From: Apoderus coryli
Taxonomy: Eukaryota; Arthropoda; Insecta; Coleoptera; Attelabidae
Direction: 5' to 3'
NCBI GenBank assembly: GCA_911728435.2
Contig: OU452201.1
Coordinates: 12,958,001-13,022,000 of the forward strand
DNA length: 64,000 bases
The stretch's first letter is position 1, and each line of letters starts with the position of its first letter. Both the position numbers and the translations under genes were made by a program. This document shows positions 21,973-36,100 of this stretch, one piece after another. A model generated the notes under the pieces. It was not told the origin of the DNA and ran no database searches. It saw nothing but the letters and a program-made list of their open reading frames with translations.

Positions 21973-23940
21973 TGTAATTGCTAATTTTAACAAGTATGCA
22001 AACTGTTCCTGTAAAATGTCGAGAAAAAAAAATAAGGGGAAACTGTTTTGTCAAAAAATTAAAGATTTGAAAATCTTCACGGAATAAAAAATGATATTAT
22101 TTTAGGGAGTTTAAAGTATAAAAAAAGAGTCAAAGTGCGATGAAAAATTTATTTGTATTTTCCTGGTCTCATCAACGTGAGTGGGCCATAAATAAAAATA
22201 CCAGAAATACCTAATTTTCAAGTGAGTTAGCAATTTAATTGTAAGCAAATTAAAGTACGTATATTACTAAATTAAGATACACCAATATTTCATTTCTTAT
22301 TTTTTGACAAAAGAAGACTCTTAACGTAAACTTGTGTGGAATATTTAAAAGGACTTATTTATCACATATTAGGTATCACATTGTGTTATGGCTATATTTT
22401 TTCTCCTCGAAGATATTATTTCTGAAGCTTGCATCCACAATTAATATCTTGAAATTAACTATTCCGGGAATGCTAATGTTTTTTGTTGTTTCTGTTGCTT
22501 AAGCATACAACAAAAAGTAATAAAATATCAATTAAACTGATGCGGTTACACTGCAATTTTGATAAGAGATCATTTAATATTAGATTTTGCATTCACAATA
22601 AACTAACTATACAATAATTGATTGACGTAAATTTGTTTTTGCTCGTATAACTAATATAATAAATTGTCTTATCATTTTCTAATAAAATTCAATAAAATTA
22701 TTGAAAGCTAATTTGTAGATATTTTATCAAACACAGTACATAGTTGTACAAGTCTACAATATACTTGCGTCAATAAATTTTAGTTCTATTACAACACGAA
22801 TGCCTATATATTTTTATAAAAAATTAAATCACATTAAATATAAATTATAAAAATTTAAATATGAAAAGTATCTTATTATTGATAACTTATCTCAAAAACA
22901 AATCGTTATTGTTAGCTAAAAATATGTGATACCTAACACAAGGGAGATACAAATATTTTTTTCTAAATTTAAAGAGACACTAAGTGATTGCGTGCTTAAA
23001 TATTTTAGGCAAAAAATATTTATTATACAGGATTTCCGCAGAAGTATTACGAAAAATTGACTTAAACCAACATATTTCTTAAATACGCATTTAAGATCCT
23101 TATTATCATTGCTGGATTTTTTAAATTAACCTGTTTTAAGGTACATTATCGCAACAACTCAGTGTAATCCCTTGTAGTAAGTTCGGCCCACTGTATTGTC
23201 ACAGCATAATATATCTTTATGCTGTGGTATTGTATTAGCAACGTTACCTCACTTCTTTCAGTCTCCGATTTTCACTAATTGACAGGTTCCGTGTATAACT
23301 ATGCGCACGGGTGTGCTCTTGGCTCATGCACAGTTACCATTGGTGTCGTAAGAACTCGCGAAACTATAGTTACCCAGTAGACGGCCTTTGCGGAATTTAT
23401 ACTAAATTAAATATGTTTTATTACTAGGTGGAGACGCTGTATTAATTTATGTTTTGTTGACATATCGCATGGTTAAGGCAATCTAGTTAGTATATAATGA
23501 TGTATTCTGATTTTATTAATTATTCTTATGCGGACATCCTGTATATTAAATAAAATGAAGTACAATAATTTTTGTCGATTAATACTGGCAAAAATTCGAC
23601 CTTGAATTTTACCAAATATTGTTCATGTACTCAACTGAGATTTGGTTCAAACAGGTAATATCAGGTCATAAATATTAATTGAACGTTCTAGTCAATCTTA
23701 AAAATAAATAAATATTTAATTTAATTTTTAAAGCAATTTTTATTTTGTAGAATAAATTGGAGAGTCCCGTACGGTGCAATTTTTAAAAAAGAGACGATTT
23801 TATAAATTATGATACTTATCTAAACTGAGTTAAATATTTTAAAAAATTGTACCGTACTTTATTGTAAAATACTTTTTTTAACTTGTTATCTTATGTTTTG
23901 TACAAAACCTTGTAAATAAACAATTTGAAACTTATATCCT
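21973..23940 (+). other. Probable vnd 3' UTR and downstream sequence
   Basis: AT-rich with several AATAAA hexamers (for example about 22083 and 22189). The last good one is at 23915-23920, overlapping TGTAAATA (23911-23918), a canonical Pumilio-type element. The true cleavage site is not determined. A strong hairpin lies at 23200-23226. Confidence 0.4.
23200..23226 (+). other. Perfect 10-bp hairpin in the putative 3' UTR
   Basis: CACAGCATAA (23200-23209), loop TATATCT, then TTATGCTGTG (23217-23226), an exact inverse. It lies in a locally GC-richer block at about 23160-23400 that looks less random than its surroundings. It is too short for a microRNA precursor, so it might be a protein-binding RNA element or chance. 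Confidence 0.45.
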
Positions 23941-24424
23941 GTTTTTAATTTTAAACATCATTAAATAATCTATGTAGTGTAACATTTAAAAGACGTAAGT
24001 ATATAATATACTGCCAGTAGCAGTAGCAATACTATAGTACATTGTACTTTCAGTGCAATTCAAATGTGGAAATGGACTCGTTCACTCAAAGGAAGAAAGA
24101 TATTAAAGTATTATTATTAATGATCACAAATACCCCAATCGTGTTTTTTATAGTCAAAATTTTTATTCCTAATATTCATTATCGTCATGTGTAAACTGAT
24201 AAAGTGCGAAAAGGCAGTTATCTCTAGAATCTCTGAAAATAACCAAACGGTGATTTACGAAATTGAACAACATCCTGGAAGAATATCGTGGAACAACTAA
24301 AACGTCAATATTTGACAAACATTTTTTAGAGTGATTATTTCTTTGTTATATTCATATCATATTATTTATCCGAAGTTGATAGTAGCTAGTTAATTGTACG
24401 GGAATCTGCTACAGTAACAGTAAA
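23941..24424. other. Intergenic, no feature seen
   Basis: AT-rich, with no open frame, repeat ends or RNA gene recognised. Confidence 0.55.
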
Positions 24425-24727
24425 GCCATGAGTGAGCGAGAAGTAGCATCCTACGAAGGCGTGAAATCAAGTGAAATTTAAACAATATTTGGGGCAGAAT
24501 TGTTAATGTCACTTTAAGCAAGACTAAATGTTTGATTGGTCCAGAAAGTTTCGTGAAGCTCGAATAATGAAAGTTAGAAACGGCATTCTGCACCAAGCAC
24601 CTATGAAAACAATATTCGAGCTTGTTGAGGTCGATCGTTACGTTACTATAACCGAGATTTTGTCAGTGGTGATCATTACGCTGTATATCATAACAAAATA
24701 CTCAGCCAATTACATCGGAAAAAACTT
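24425..24727 (+). pseudogene. Mariner-type transposase N-terminal fragment
   Basis: The 73-codon frame at 24528-24749 reads VFDW-like MFDWSRKFREARI, then after a gap TIFELVEVDRYVTITEIL. This is the order of the mariner linker (normally VFDWYRKFREGR) and second HTH (normally DRRVTVTEI). The preceding 100 bp keep weak similarity to the first HTH in other frames with a stop. No catalytic domain follows. An old fragment. Confidence 0.5.
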
Positions 24728-26129
24728 AAACAACCAGCTTATAGTCTAGACATGGTTCCATGTGTTGGGTCCATTGAAGGAGTCATTAAGAGGGCAACCG
24801 GTTTTCTTCCTATCCGATTGACTAAACGTCTTTTTAGTGAAGAGAATTTCGAATTAAATTTGATTTCCAAAGGGTTTATTAGTGCGTAGTAGTATTGTGT
24901 GCGGATTAAAATCCTTATAACCGAAAGTAGAACTCACTGACAACCAATTTATTCAATCATCAACCACTTCAAGGACATTCTTACATAATATGCTTCTAGA
25001 ACAACCTATGAAGATGTTTAGATAGTAATAAGATATCATATGTGGTAAATCCATAATGGTCCACCAGCATATTTCAGTGTTATGGTTTGCAATTTCGACT
25101 AATTTCCCCAACCAATTTTTTTATTCCCAAACTCTTTTGTTTCATAATTTTGCTGGATCCAGCTACATTACTACCTATTTCAAAAAATAAAATAGTTACA
25201 CAATTGATTGCAAATTTTAATTTGATTGTGCTTTGAGTGGATGTCAAAAAAGCAAGCAAAGTTGGCCAATTGAAAAAGTGACTCCATCCAACTTTATTTC
25301 TTTGAAATTAATTTTCATGCCATTAGTTGCAGCAATAAGTGAAGGAACACAAATTGTACCTATATAAACACGCGATGTCGTCAGGGTGTCTGCGGTACTT
25401 TGTGATTCAAAGGAAGCTAAAATAAATGATTAGCATAGTAGAGTCTGAAACAAAACATAAAAAGCTCAGAAAGCACAAAACTTCTAAAGTATGTGTGTTA
25501 TGAAAATCAACCTTTGATATGCTCTGGATGCATCCCACTAAATGTCTGTGAATTTGATGGGATACTCATAATTTGTATTGAAATCTGGTACGATTTTGAT
25601 ATGGCTAACCATTCCTATATAAACATCTGTTAAAGTGTTCTTTCTATGTTCAAAAAATAATTAAAACAAATCGATTAAACAATAAGTTCACAATTATGCA
25701 TTTCTTATACCTTTGCATTTGGGGTCTGATCAAACAGCCTGAAGTCAACTAGGTATTTTAAAATTTATAAAAGAGAGAGATTTTAAAGATTGGCTTAAGA
25801 TCCATTAGTTGTGTTAACTTTTGTACTATAAATAAAATATCGTATCGTATCGTATCGAAAACCCTACCTTAAATTTTTTCATGTCGTACCTTGCAAAACG
25901 TCAGCTTGTCAAATGGTCCGAACAAGTTCGAATCGGAGATATAGGGAGTGTTACAAGATGCAATCTTAACGCCAATATTATTCCTAATCCACATTTCAAA
26001 CATAGAAAAATATGTAAAAGTTATGTTTTCAAAAAATTTTTAATGACTGACCTCAAGTTTTTTTACAAAGTGTATTGTATACATGTTTGAATCCATTTTA
26101 TAACTTAGACGGTGAGATTAATTATTAAT
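24728..26129. other. Intergenic sequence with a possible non-LTR tail
   Basis: Mostly unassigned. At 25827-25857 TATAAATAAAATATCG is followed by three TATCG units. A polyadenylation-like hexamer with a short tandem tail is how many non-LTR elements end, but no coding part is visible upstream. A 69-codon frame at 25881-26090 has no support. Confidence 0.4.
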
Positions 26130-26220
26130 GCCACTGAAGATGGAACAGTAAGTTCCGAAACATGATTGGCTAATTCGAACATCTATATAATGATATTTTG
26201 TGGAGTAGACGCTTTTGATT
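26130..26220 (+). ncRNA. Hammerhead-like motif with terminal module
   Basis: GCCA (26130-26133), CTGAAGA (26134-26140), T, GGAAC-AGTAA-GTTCC (5 bp), GAAA (26157-26160), CATGAT, TGGC (26167-26170). Stem I GCCA/TGGC is perfect, and helix II covaries with the other copies. U16.1 is replaced by A, so the GUH triplet is lost. At 26200-26220 TTTTGTGGAGTAGACGCTTT repeats the family's terminal module, placing the motif near an element end. Confidence 0.55.
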
Positions 26221-28897
26221 TACAAAATATGTAAAATTACTTTATGCATGGAAATCTGTTTATCCGGATCTTAAAAACTACTTACATATCGGGCTGAATG
26301 ACTTGGTTAAATTTGTTTCCACTGTTGCAAAAACACTTGAGATATTTGTTGCTTTTTGCGAATTTTTTTATTGCTAACATAAATTAATTATTGGTTTGGA
26401 CCAAAACATGACAATCAGCAAATATACCTATTTTTGACCACGCATCATTTGATACGAGAAAAATGATCCCCAAGCAAGCTGAGAGTGTATCTGTATATAC
26501 TCGGAAGTGATGACTATTACATGTTTCACAATCATTGAACACCAAACTCACCCTTTCACTTCATGTAACAGCATATGCTTATAAAATTATTGGGGTGGAT
26601 TTTTTTCGTTGACTCTCTACCCTTATTGTAGTGCTAAATCATTTATGATGAATTTGTATCGTCCTTGTGTTATTATCTATATGATAAAAGTAAGTTGAAT
26701 CAAAATGAAAAAAAAATGTGTTTTTGAATAGTTAGCATTAGTAATATTGTGGTATCACAAATTATGTTTTTTTTTTTGATAAAAAGTGATAAAATATATA
26801 TAGTTTACGATATCTCTCGCATATAACCTTAGCCCAAATCAAATTATGCATCATAGGTACAAAAGCGAAGCTACTCAAAGAGTCCTAATGTTAAATCAAA
26901 ATGTTTCTTTTTTACTTCAGTTTAGTGGTCCTTATGTTCTCCAATAACTTGGGCAATCAAAAAGATAGAATATAGGTATAAATACTATCCATGTGGATAA
27001 CCATTGGTTAAGTTAAACTCTATAGTTAAAGTTAAAAAAATTGTTTAGGTATATTTTAATAAATAATTCTCATATTATAATACACAAAATAGACAGCTAA
27101 TATGTTTCACAAAATAAATGACATAAAAACAACAGTATTTTTTGGCTATTTCCATATTTTTTTATTTAAAACATACTATACCAAAACATACGTTTTTCGT
27201 TTTATCTCTCAGTTTCGGGTTCAATAAACATGAACAGACGTAAAACCGGGCTAATATGATGAATGGACCAAAGGCAAATGGTCCTTTCTCGCTCTTTAAC
27301 ACACGCTTTTATAAATGGTTATGTTCTAACACAAAAACCAAGCTTCTATCATTTTATTATTATATGCCACAGATATATTCATAGTCGTACGCCAGACATT
27401 TGCTCAGTGCACTTTTAGTCGTTAAACGATTAGTGTCTAATGTCTAATGCATTTTAAGTTTTGATTCAAAGAGTTATTTAGAATTTATCAAATCCTTAGC
27501 TACAAAAACTATTTGTATTAGCCAGTTTTGAGTGAAAACCATAAGTATAGAAAGTTTGGAAATTATTAAGGAGTTAAAATTTTTCTCAATTCATTGGTTG
27601 TTAAACGTTCGGTTTATAAATTGAAAAAGTTAGCTAAAAAATTACTTTTTCATCACTTTCAGTTTTTAAGTAATATATAGGATTGTTTTTTTATCCAACT
27701 TTTGAAAAATATGAATGAAATTAAGAGCACTGAACATAACTGTAATAAAATAATATTTGGAAAGTCGATTTCGCATTGGAATCTATTCTCTCTCATAGAG
27801 TAAATATAGACTTTTATATTGATATGGATAATTGGTATTGACAATAGACAATAATTAACATTCAGTTTAACAATTTCAATTTCATAAATTTCAATTCAAC
27901 AAAATGGATTCAAGTTAAAAAACGCAAATACAAACATTATTTTTTCTAGAACTGTTATATTTGAGATTTTCTCTAAACTTTGTTAATTAATTCAAATTTC
28001 CAACATTCCAACAAAAAACGCAAAAGCGGAACTATACTAATTATTATTACCTTTGAAATCGTCAGCATTACACATTTCTTTTCTCTAAAATGTTTGCGTT
28101 AGACAATAAATAAGGCAGAATTGATGTGACAGATGGGATAGTCTAACAGAACCAGGTGCTATGTTTATATGTTTTCAATTTTTAGAAAAGTTGGGACTAA
28201 AAAGATTGCAGGTTGTTGTAGGGTTGAAACTTCCAATTTACTAATTCATCGTACATTGAATTGCACAAAAATGTCTTAATTCTTTTTAAGTAATGTCAAA
28301 AAGCTTCGTTCTGCATCTGCGGTGGTGATCGGAGTAGTAAGAATTATTTTCAAAAGTTTAATTACTTCTTTAAAAGGTTCTTCCAAATTATTATTCATTC
28401 AAAATTGAATTGCGAGAGAAACAAGCTTCATCGGTGAACAATATTCAACATAGGTACGAACTCTGGATTTCTTAGGCAAATCTCTGGGCAATAGAGCTCG
28501 TCTCTGATTCAGTTCTTCAGCTATTTTATTATATAAATAGTATGCAATCAAAAAAAACTTACTGCTGCACACTCTCATTAGCATTATTTATAATATTTAT
28601 ATTTAAATGTTGATTGTTCGATATCTATTATTTCTCAAGTTCTATTGCTTTAAATGATGCTTAAATTTTTACCGATATTCTACGCTTATGTTAAATATGA
28701 AATGCACTGTCATGTCCAGGCCATTGAGTTCCTTATCACACGTAATACTGCTGATGCACGTCTACTGCCCTCTTGATGTGGAATAGACTTGTTCCGTTTG
28801 ATTTTACGACAATCTGATATAATGGGTATTATATATAGGAAATCCTTCTTAACCTAAAATAAAGATATGAGAATTAGGGAGGAAAAATTACATACAA
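26221..28897. other. Long AT-rich intergenic region, nothing assigned
   Basis: Open frames of 61 codons at 27659-27844 and 28399-28584 (minus) have no recognised domains. No inverted repeats, RNA genes or transposon ends stand out. Confidence 0.55.
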
Positions 28898-30396
28898 CTA
28901 GCTGTTGCCCTCGAGGCACGAATAGCTCTCCATATTTAAGTGTAAAAGTAATAATTTTATGACCTTTTTGTCATTTATCTAAATTTAATAAATTTTTGTT
29001 TTGTTTTAGACATCAGCTATTTATTTTTTAAGTATCGGGTTTTGTGCCTTTTTCTTCTCTTTGGAGGCACTATTTATACGCAGATATTTTATATTTCAGA
29101 TCTAGGCCAAGTTCTTGAACGCAAATTAATTGATTTTTTTTAGTTTTATTATAAATATTATTTTGCCCCCTTTTCTACTATTTACGAACGCCTATGTAAA
29201 CAAAATTGTTATGCTGCATGTTGTAGGTTATCCGTTAAGTGGTTTTTGAGTTATCACGGATACAAATTTTTTCTGACCCTTTTATAGCATTTTCACGGAC
29301 GCCTATGGAACATTAATTTTTGTAGTGTATTTTTAACACCAATTCAACTAGTTAAATATAAAATTTTTTAGATTTTAATTTTTTTTTATTTTACCCCTTT
29401 TTTTACTATTTACGAACGCCTATGTAAATAAAAATTTTATGCTGCATTTTTTATGTTATCTTATATGAAAGCTATATATAATTTGCCAATTTTTCTGGTA
29501 TATTTGGGAAACATTCTTTTTTCGTTTTTGACCCTTTTTTAAGACTATTTTCGAACGCCTGTGTGAACTAATTCTTTAATGTAACATTTTGTAGGTTATA
29601 TTCTATCACAACAATAAAAAATTATTCAATATTTCGGATTAGTTTAAGAACTATGATTTTTTAAATTTTTGAACCCTATTTTAAACCCCTTGCCTACGCT
29701 CAATGTTAATCACCACCTATAAATAGCCTGTAGTATTTTCGTACCAAATGTGGTTAAAATCCGTTAAGTGGTTTTTGAGTTATCACGGATACAAATTTTT
29801 TCTGACTCTTTTATAGAATTTTCACGGACGCCTATGGAACATTAATTTTTGTCGTGTATTTTTAACACCAACTCAACTAGTTAAATATAAAAATTTTTAC
29901 ATTTTAATTTTTTTTATTTTACCACTTTTTCTACTATTTACGAACGCCTATGTAAATAAAAATTTTATGCTGCATTTTTTAGGTTATCTTATATGAAAGC
30001 TATATATAATTAGCCAATTTTTCTGGTATATTTGGGAAACATTTTTTTTTTCGTTTTGACCCTTTTTTAACACTATTTTCGAACGCCTGTGTGAACTAAT
30101 TCTTTTATGTAACATTTTTTAGGTTATATTCTATCACACCTATAAAAAATTATTCAATATTTCGGATAAGTTTAAGAACTATAATTTTTTTAATTTTTGA
30201 ACCCTCTTTTAAACCCCTTGCCTACGCTCAATGTTAATCACCACCTATAAATAGCCTGTAGTATTTTCGTACCAAATGTGGTTAAAATCCGTTAAGTGGT
30301 TTTTGAGTTATCACGGATACAAATTTTTTCTGACCCTTTTATAGAATTTTCACGGACGCCTATGGAACATTAATTTTTGTCGTGTATTTTTAACAC

Positions 30397-30400
30397 CAAC
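30397..30400. repeat. Target site duplication CAAC (left)
   Basis: CAAC precedes the left LTR and follows the right LTR at 40890-40893. Removing the element and one copy restores the host phrase AACACCAAC-TCAACTAG, which occurs uninterrupted elsewhere in the same tandem repeat (about 29867-29884). Confidence 0.95.
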
Positions 30401-33109
30401 TGTGGCGATTACTTTTAACTCTGATAATCGGAAGTTTTGGTTGAGTCAAGGTTCACCGGAATCAATAACCAGCCTGATAAGTAAATACGGAACCGGCCGC
30501 CAGCTTAACAGTGGTGAGAGGGCGTGGGATTACTTTATTATAACAGGGCGCCACATAGTTTTCGATACCGCATTGACGTCAGACCGATCCCAATGAAAAA
30601 CTATGAAATCACTTGGACTCCGGTCACCCTTGACTCGAAAACCTAACGCTGGCAGAAATAAATAAAACGCAGTGCTTAAAAGGAAATGAATTTGAAAATG
30701 TATTACGAGATTTCGAATAAAAAGGAAAAATACATATAGTGTACTGTGCACAGGAATTATTCCTTATGCAAAACAAAAATAAAGTTCAAAAATGAATGAT
30801 TGAATTTGTAAGTAAAAACAAAAATTAACTAAGGTAAGTTCAAAAATTTACTGAAGCTATACTCTTTTTTAAATATTTTACTAATCACTAATATAGCAAT
30901 TTTATTGCGCAGTCGTGTACACGAGTGGCTCACAAATGTTACTACAATTTGTATTCAGGCCTACTTAAGTAACAAAAAAAACTACATGGCTAATTACGAA
31001 ACATACTAATATCTTTAGCAGAAGCACTACGGGAATTTTCAAACAATAGATACAACTTACTACAGAAAATAAGGAAAAAAATAATATAAATTACTTGACT
31101 AACATCTATTTTGACAGGTTTTTCCTTAAAAAAAAAAATAGAAAAGGCACAGAGAAAATTTTTAGTATTTGACAGGTCTTTATCCACACACACTTCGTCG
31201 CAGATCCTTGAAATTTGTATAAAACCGGCGAGTAACCAATGATAGGATTTGCACTTACCGATCGGCCCTGGTAAATTTTGTCAAGCTTACCAAACCCGGT
31301 GTGGATAACGCCTCGACTACGATTAATCAGGAGGACTGAACTGAGATAATTCTTCAGTAGTTTGTGTAACACACCACCTCTAATAAAAACCCTAAAATAA
31401 TCGTTTAGTTTAACTTTTGAGAAGATTACCAACGGAAAATAGAACCACATACCTCTTAAGAGGGTCTTTTCGGATTTATTTGTCTTCCTTATTTGGAGTA
31501 GAAACTATCCCGATAGAAATGATTGGATTCAAATGAAAAACGTGTTTGGTGATTATGGCGTCTATATCCTGCTCCGCAGAAATGAAATTTTCAAAGAAAA
31601 ATAACGTTCTAGAACCGTAGAATTATTCACAAAATATATCTACGTATATCTTGACATCAAACACATAGAAAATTTCAAAATATTCACTATTGACGACTGA
31701 ATTACTCCCCAAAGTCGGAAAATTATAATTCAAAATAATTTTTACTATACCTCAGTCGACAACTTTCACACCAATAATGGAGACTGATAACGCATATCGC
31801 ACTCACATCCAATTTTTTTAGTAACCACCGAATATTCGAGAACAATTTTATATTGCTGTCACTTTCCAATACATTCAGTTCCCACCGAAAAATACGTTGC
31901 AAAGTCTAGCAGAAAAAAACGGCAGCACCTTACGGACTACCAACTGAGAACCCGCGAAAATATTAACACCTATCAACAACAGCTGACATCAATGCCTTAA
32001 ACTTCAAACCTTGACGCGTGGTACGTGACCCGAGTATCCTGAAGATAGATGATATTGTTAACAGGACTAACACAACACATTCATAAACCCGGGAAAAAAG
32101 ATATATATTTTTTTATTGGAACTATTTAAACTGAGTAATAGTTGCTTGAAATCCTGTAAATCCTTTAATTGCCATTGTCCTCCTCCCCTCAGTCACTACT
32201 CACGTACCTAGCATTCGAACTATTTGATCATCTAGTTTCAGTAGCTCCAATGCAACTGACTAAATGTCAATGCCAATATAAAACAAGAAAAGTCAGAACG
32301 CCAATAAAAGAACTAATCACATTTGTGAATCGAGAGAAACCAAAATATTACGCAATACATTGTGTCTCACGATATATTATCCAACAACAAGTAAGAATGG
32401 TGCGCGTAAAGCTTCCTTACGTAATAAACGATGCACCAACTTCAACATAACCCCACTTTATATGAATGTATATTTGGGTTTGTTTACTTCTGAACACGCA
32501 CTAAGTGTGAGGCGTCTTTCAACTCGTAATCAGCGGAATGATCGCCAGGAACAGTAATACTATTGAGGAAAATCTTTAAGAAACAAAGTGAAATAACTGT
32601 GGACCGCAAGAAAGTACAAGTGATGTCCCAATTTCGGGTTGAAACCGTGGCAATATGAATGGGAACTTCTATAAGCAACATAACTGAAGAAAGGTAAGAA
32701 TATTTATTATATAATCATATCAACGAACATCTTAGGACATGAACTATATTTCAGAGAAGAAAACAAAGACAAACCATCACTATAGATACCAGAAAACAAA
32801 AGATAAGATCAGCAATCAGAACGATGTTAACAGCGAGGTAAAAATGGATCTAACAACAGCCAATTCAAGAAAGTGTGTAGTGTACAAGCTTTATTACGCG
32901 TGTGATATAATATAAATATTATGATTTTAACAAAGTGGCAAAGAATTGTTCATATTTTGTCAAAAAAATAAATATTCAAGTAAGTAGAACATAGTACTTA
33001 TGTTTAAATTATTACACCTAGCAACAAACTAACTCTTAATAACTATCATGTGCACTAGCTTCCCCTGTACACATCAGAAACAAATGTTTTGAAATATTTA
33101 CACGTAACA
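30401..33109 (-). repeat. 3' LTR (left copy), 2,709 bp
   Basis: In element sense it starts TGTTACGTG (33109 downward) and ends CGCCACA (30401), directly after the polypurine tract. The plus-strand open frames of 64-93 codons in it recur unchanged in the other LTR and show no domain; they are incidental. At 2.7 kb the LTR is long for Ty3/gypsy, where a few hundred bp is usual. Confidence 0.97.
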
Positions 33110-33120
33110 TTTCCCCCCCT
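33110..33120 (-). other. Polypurine tract
   Basis: In element sense AGGGGGGGAAA lies directly before the 3' LTR. This is the expected position and composition for the plus-strand DNA primer of an LTR retrotransposon. Confidence 0.93.
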
Positions 33121-33131
33121 TGCCTGAAAAA

Positions 33132-33153
33132 GATTGACCGAAATCGGTCAATC
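33132..33153 (-). other. Perfect hairpin across the pol stop codon
   Basis: GATTGACCG (33132-33140), AAAT, CGGTCAATC (33145-33153): a 9-bp exact inverted repeat with a 4-nt loop. The Pol stop codon (33148-33150) lies within one arm, about 12 nt upstream of the polypurine tract in element sense. Role unknown; RNA stability, export or packaging are possibilities. Confidence 0.6.
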
Positions 33154-36100
33154 TTCACACAACTCATCGTCATTAACTAGAGGTTTCAAATCCTTGGTAT
33201 GCCAGTTTCCCAATGAGCACCCAGATTCATCCTCTAACTCATACACCCATGGCGATATTTTTTTCCGAATTTTGAAAGGGCCAACATAAGCTGGGGCCAA
33301 CTTTTTGGAAAAAGATTTAGTTTTATCAGACTTTACATAGTTTTTCCTCCAAACCTGCTCTCCGACCGCGTATTTAATGTCTCTTCTACGCAGATTATAT
33401 CGATTACAAGCTCTGGTTCCACATTTCTCCAAACGCGATTTTACCGTGTTAAAAATGTCTCTGAAAATTTCATTTTTAGAGGCTTCTTGAGTCTGTGTAC
33501 CGTCTTCAATTTGAGGGATAGTCTTATAATCCTCGCCTGATAAGATCATTGTACGACCGAAGTTCACAAAAAAAGGAGTAAGATTTGTCGTCTCGTGCCT
33601 GGATGTTCGTATGGCACAGGCGATTTCGTCCAAATTAGTATCCCAATTTCGGTGTTTCCCATTCACGTACATGCGTATCATAGTTTTAATTGTTCGATTG
33701 ACGCGCTCGGTAGGATTCGAGCGAGGGTTATAATACGCACTATACTTTATCTCTGACTTATATTTAGCTGCCAGCCTTTGAAATTCCTTACTTTTATATT
33801 GAGGCCCATTATCACAGATTATTATACGAGGAACGCCAAAAAGTAGAAATACACCAGATTCAATTCGTCGAACTATGGTCGAGGAAAGTGCTTTTCTCAG
33901 TGGAAACAGTAGGGAACATTTACTTAGATAGTCAGTGACCACTAAAATATACTCGTTACCACTACTGGAACGCGGCAAAGGACCAATCAAGTCAGTGGAA
34001 ATCATTTCCCACGGACGTTCAACCTTTGGATGGGAAACCATTTTATTAGACGGCTTACCAATAGGCAATTTGTGCGCCGCACAAGTTCTACAGCGAGAAA
34101 CAAATTTGGCAACGTCGGCCCGCATTTTCGGCCAGAAATACAAATCGGTTAACCGGTGGTAAGTTTTAAACACACCCGTGTGCGCTGAGGTCGGAGGTTC
34201 ATGAGCTTTGCGTATAATTAGATATCTCTCGTCCTTTGGTATGACCATCTTCCAACGGTCCGAAGAGGGACTAAGTTGCGAAAACGAAGTCTTAACATAT
34301 TTCCAGAGGCGACCATTCTCCTCACGCCAATTTCCAAAGCGTAAGGGATATTTTCTTACCCTGTCCAACATACTATTATACCACTTGTCATTTAAACTCC
34401 CCGACGGTTCCGGATCTCCTTCTGCATCTACACTGTCGATAATCGGAACAGATCTGCTTAGCATGTCAGGCACCACGTGCTCCTTTCCCTTACGATGAAT
34501 GATTTTCATATCATATTGTTGCAGACGTACCGCCCAACGAGCTAGGCGTCCATTGGGGTCTTTAAGTCCCTGCAGCCAGACCAAACTGTAGTGATCAGTC
34601 ACTACGGTAAAGTGAAGACCTTCAATATAGGGTCTTAGTTTTTCGACGCTCCACAATACGGCCAAACATTCCCGTTCCGTTGTTGTATATTGGCGCTCTT
34701 GACGGCTCAAGGATCTGCTTAAAAAACAAACAACTTTGTCACCGTCTGGGTGAGGCTGAGAAAGAACAGCGCCGATACCATAACCAGAGGCATCACACTG
34801 TACAACAAACGGTAGTGAATAATTTGGGCAAGATAAAACAGGAGCTGCCACCAGTCGTTCTCTAATTTTTCGAAATGCTTCATCACACTGTGGAGTCCAT
34901 TCAAATTTTCTTGCCTTACGGAGGAGAGAAGTGATGGGTGCCACAATTGAAGAAAAATCGTGAACAAAACGACGATACCAACTAAATGTACCTAATATAC
35001 GTCGGACCTCTGTTATGTTGCGTGGAACAGGAAGCTCGAGCATAGCTCTTACTTTATCCGGGTCGACATGCAGGCCATTTCTGTCAATTATATAACCTAG
35101 ATATTTCAGTCTTGGTAGGCAAAACTGGCATTTCTCTATCCCAATTGTAACATTTGCTCTCCGTAGACGTTTAAATACTTCTTCTAAAATTTCAAGGTGT
35201 TTATCAAAAGTACTAGTTACGATCACAACGTCGTCCAAGTAGACAAACACATACGGCTCCAGATCCGCTCCTAAGACTGTATCCATTAATCTGGACCAAG
35301 TCGCAGGCGCATTGTGCAGCCCAAAAGGCATGCGGCGGAACTGATACAAGCCTCGGTTTGGAACAGTAAACGCCGTAAAGGGTCGAGAACTCTCAGCTAC
35401 GGATACCTGATAATAGGCGCTTTTGACGTCAAGACTAGATATGTAGTGGGCATTACGCAGTTTGTCCAGTGTGTCGGAGACCATGGGGAGCGGGTAACTA
35501 TCCCTTTCAGTAACCGCATTTAATTTTCGGTAATCCACACACAGGCGATACGAAACTTCATCATCGGGATTAAGCTTTTTCTTCTTCACCATCAGAATGG
35601 GTGAGGCCCACGGGCTGTTCGAGGGTTCGATAATACCTTCAGATAGTAATTTGTTCAGCTCTTTGTCGATGTGCTCTTGCATTACAGGTGAGACGCGGTA
35701 ATACCGTTGTTTGATAGGCCTAGCATCACAAACAATGACGTGTTCTACAAGATTTGTACACCCTAATTCGCCACCCATAAGGGATACATTTTTATCAATA
35801 ATCTGCTGCAATATATGCTGTTGCTCTGGGGTAAGAATTGTCTGATTATCGGACACAGACACATCACAAACCTCTGCGCTCGAACCAGAAAAATGCCACT
35901 CGTTATGGCGGAGGTCCGGGACTATACCCATAATTTTCCAGAAGTCCAGCCCTAAAATAAGCACATGAGAGAGTTCTGGGACAACCAGAGCATCTATAAT
36001 TTTAACCCTATCCCTCAACCTCATGGGAATGCTACAAATGCCTATTGACGCCACTCGCTGACCATTTGCAACGGTACAAGTTGTACTTCGACTTCTATCC

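Noticed and set aside
23200..23226. Hairpin as a microRNA precursor
   Set aside because: The stem is only 10 bp and does not extend on either side, far short of a pre-miRNA.
30402..32681. Seven open frames of 64-114 codons in the left LTR, repeated unchanged at 38182-40461
   Set aside because: They are duplicated only because the LTRs are duplicated, overlap in several frames and strands, and show no domain. The duplication is not evidence of coding.
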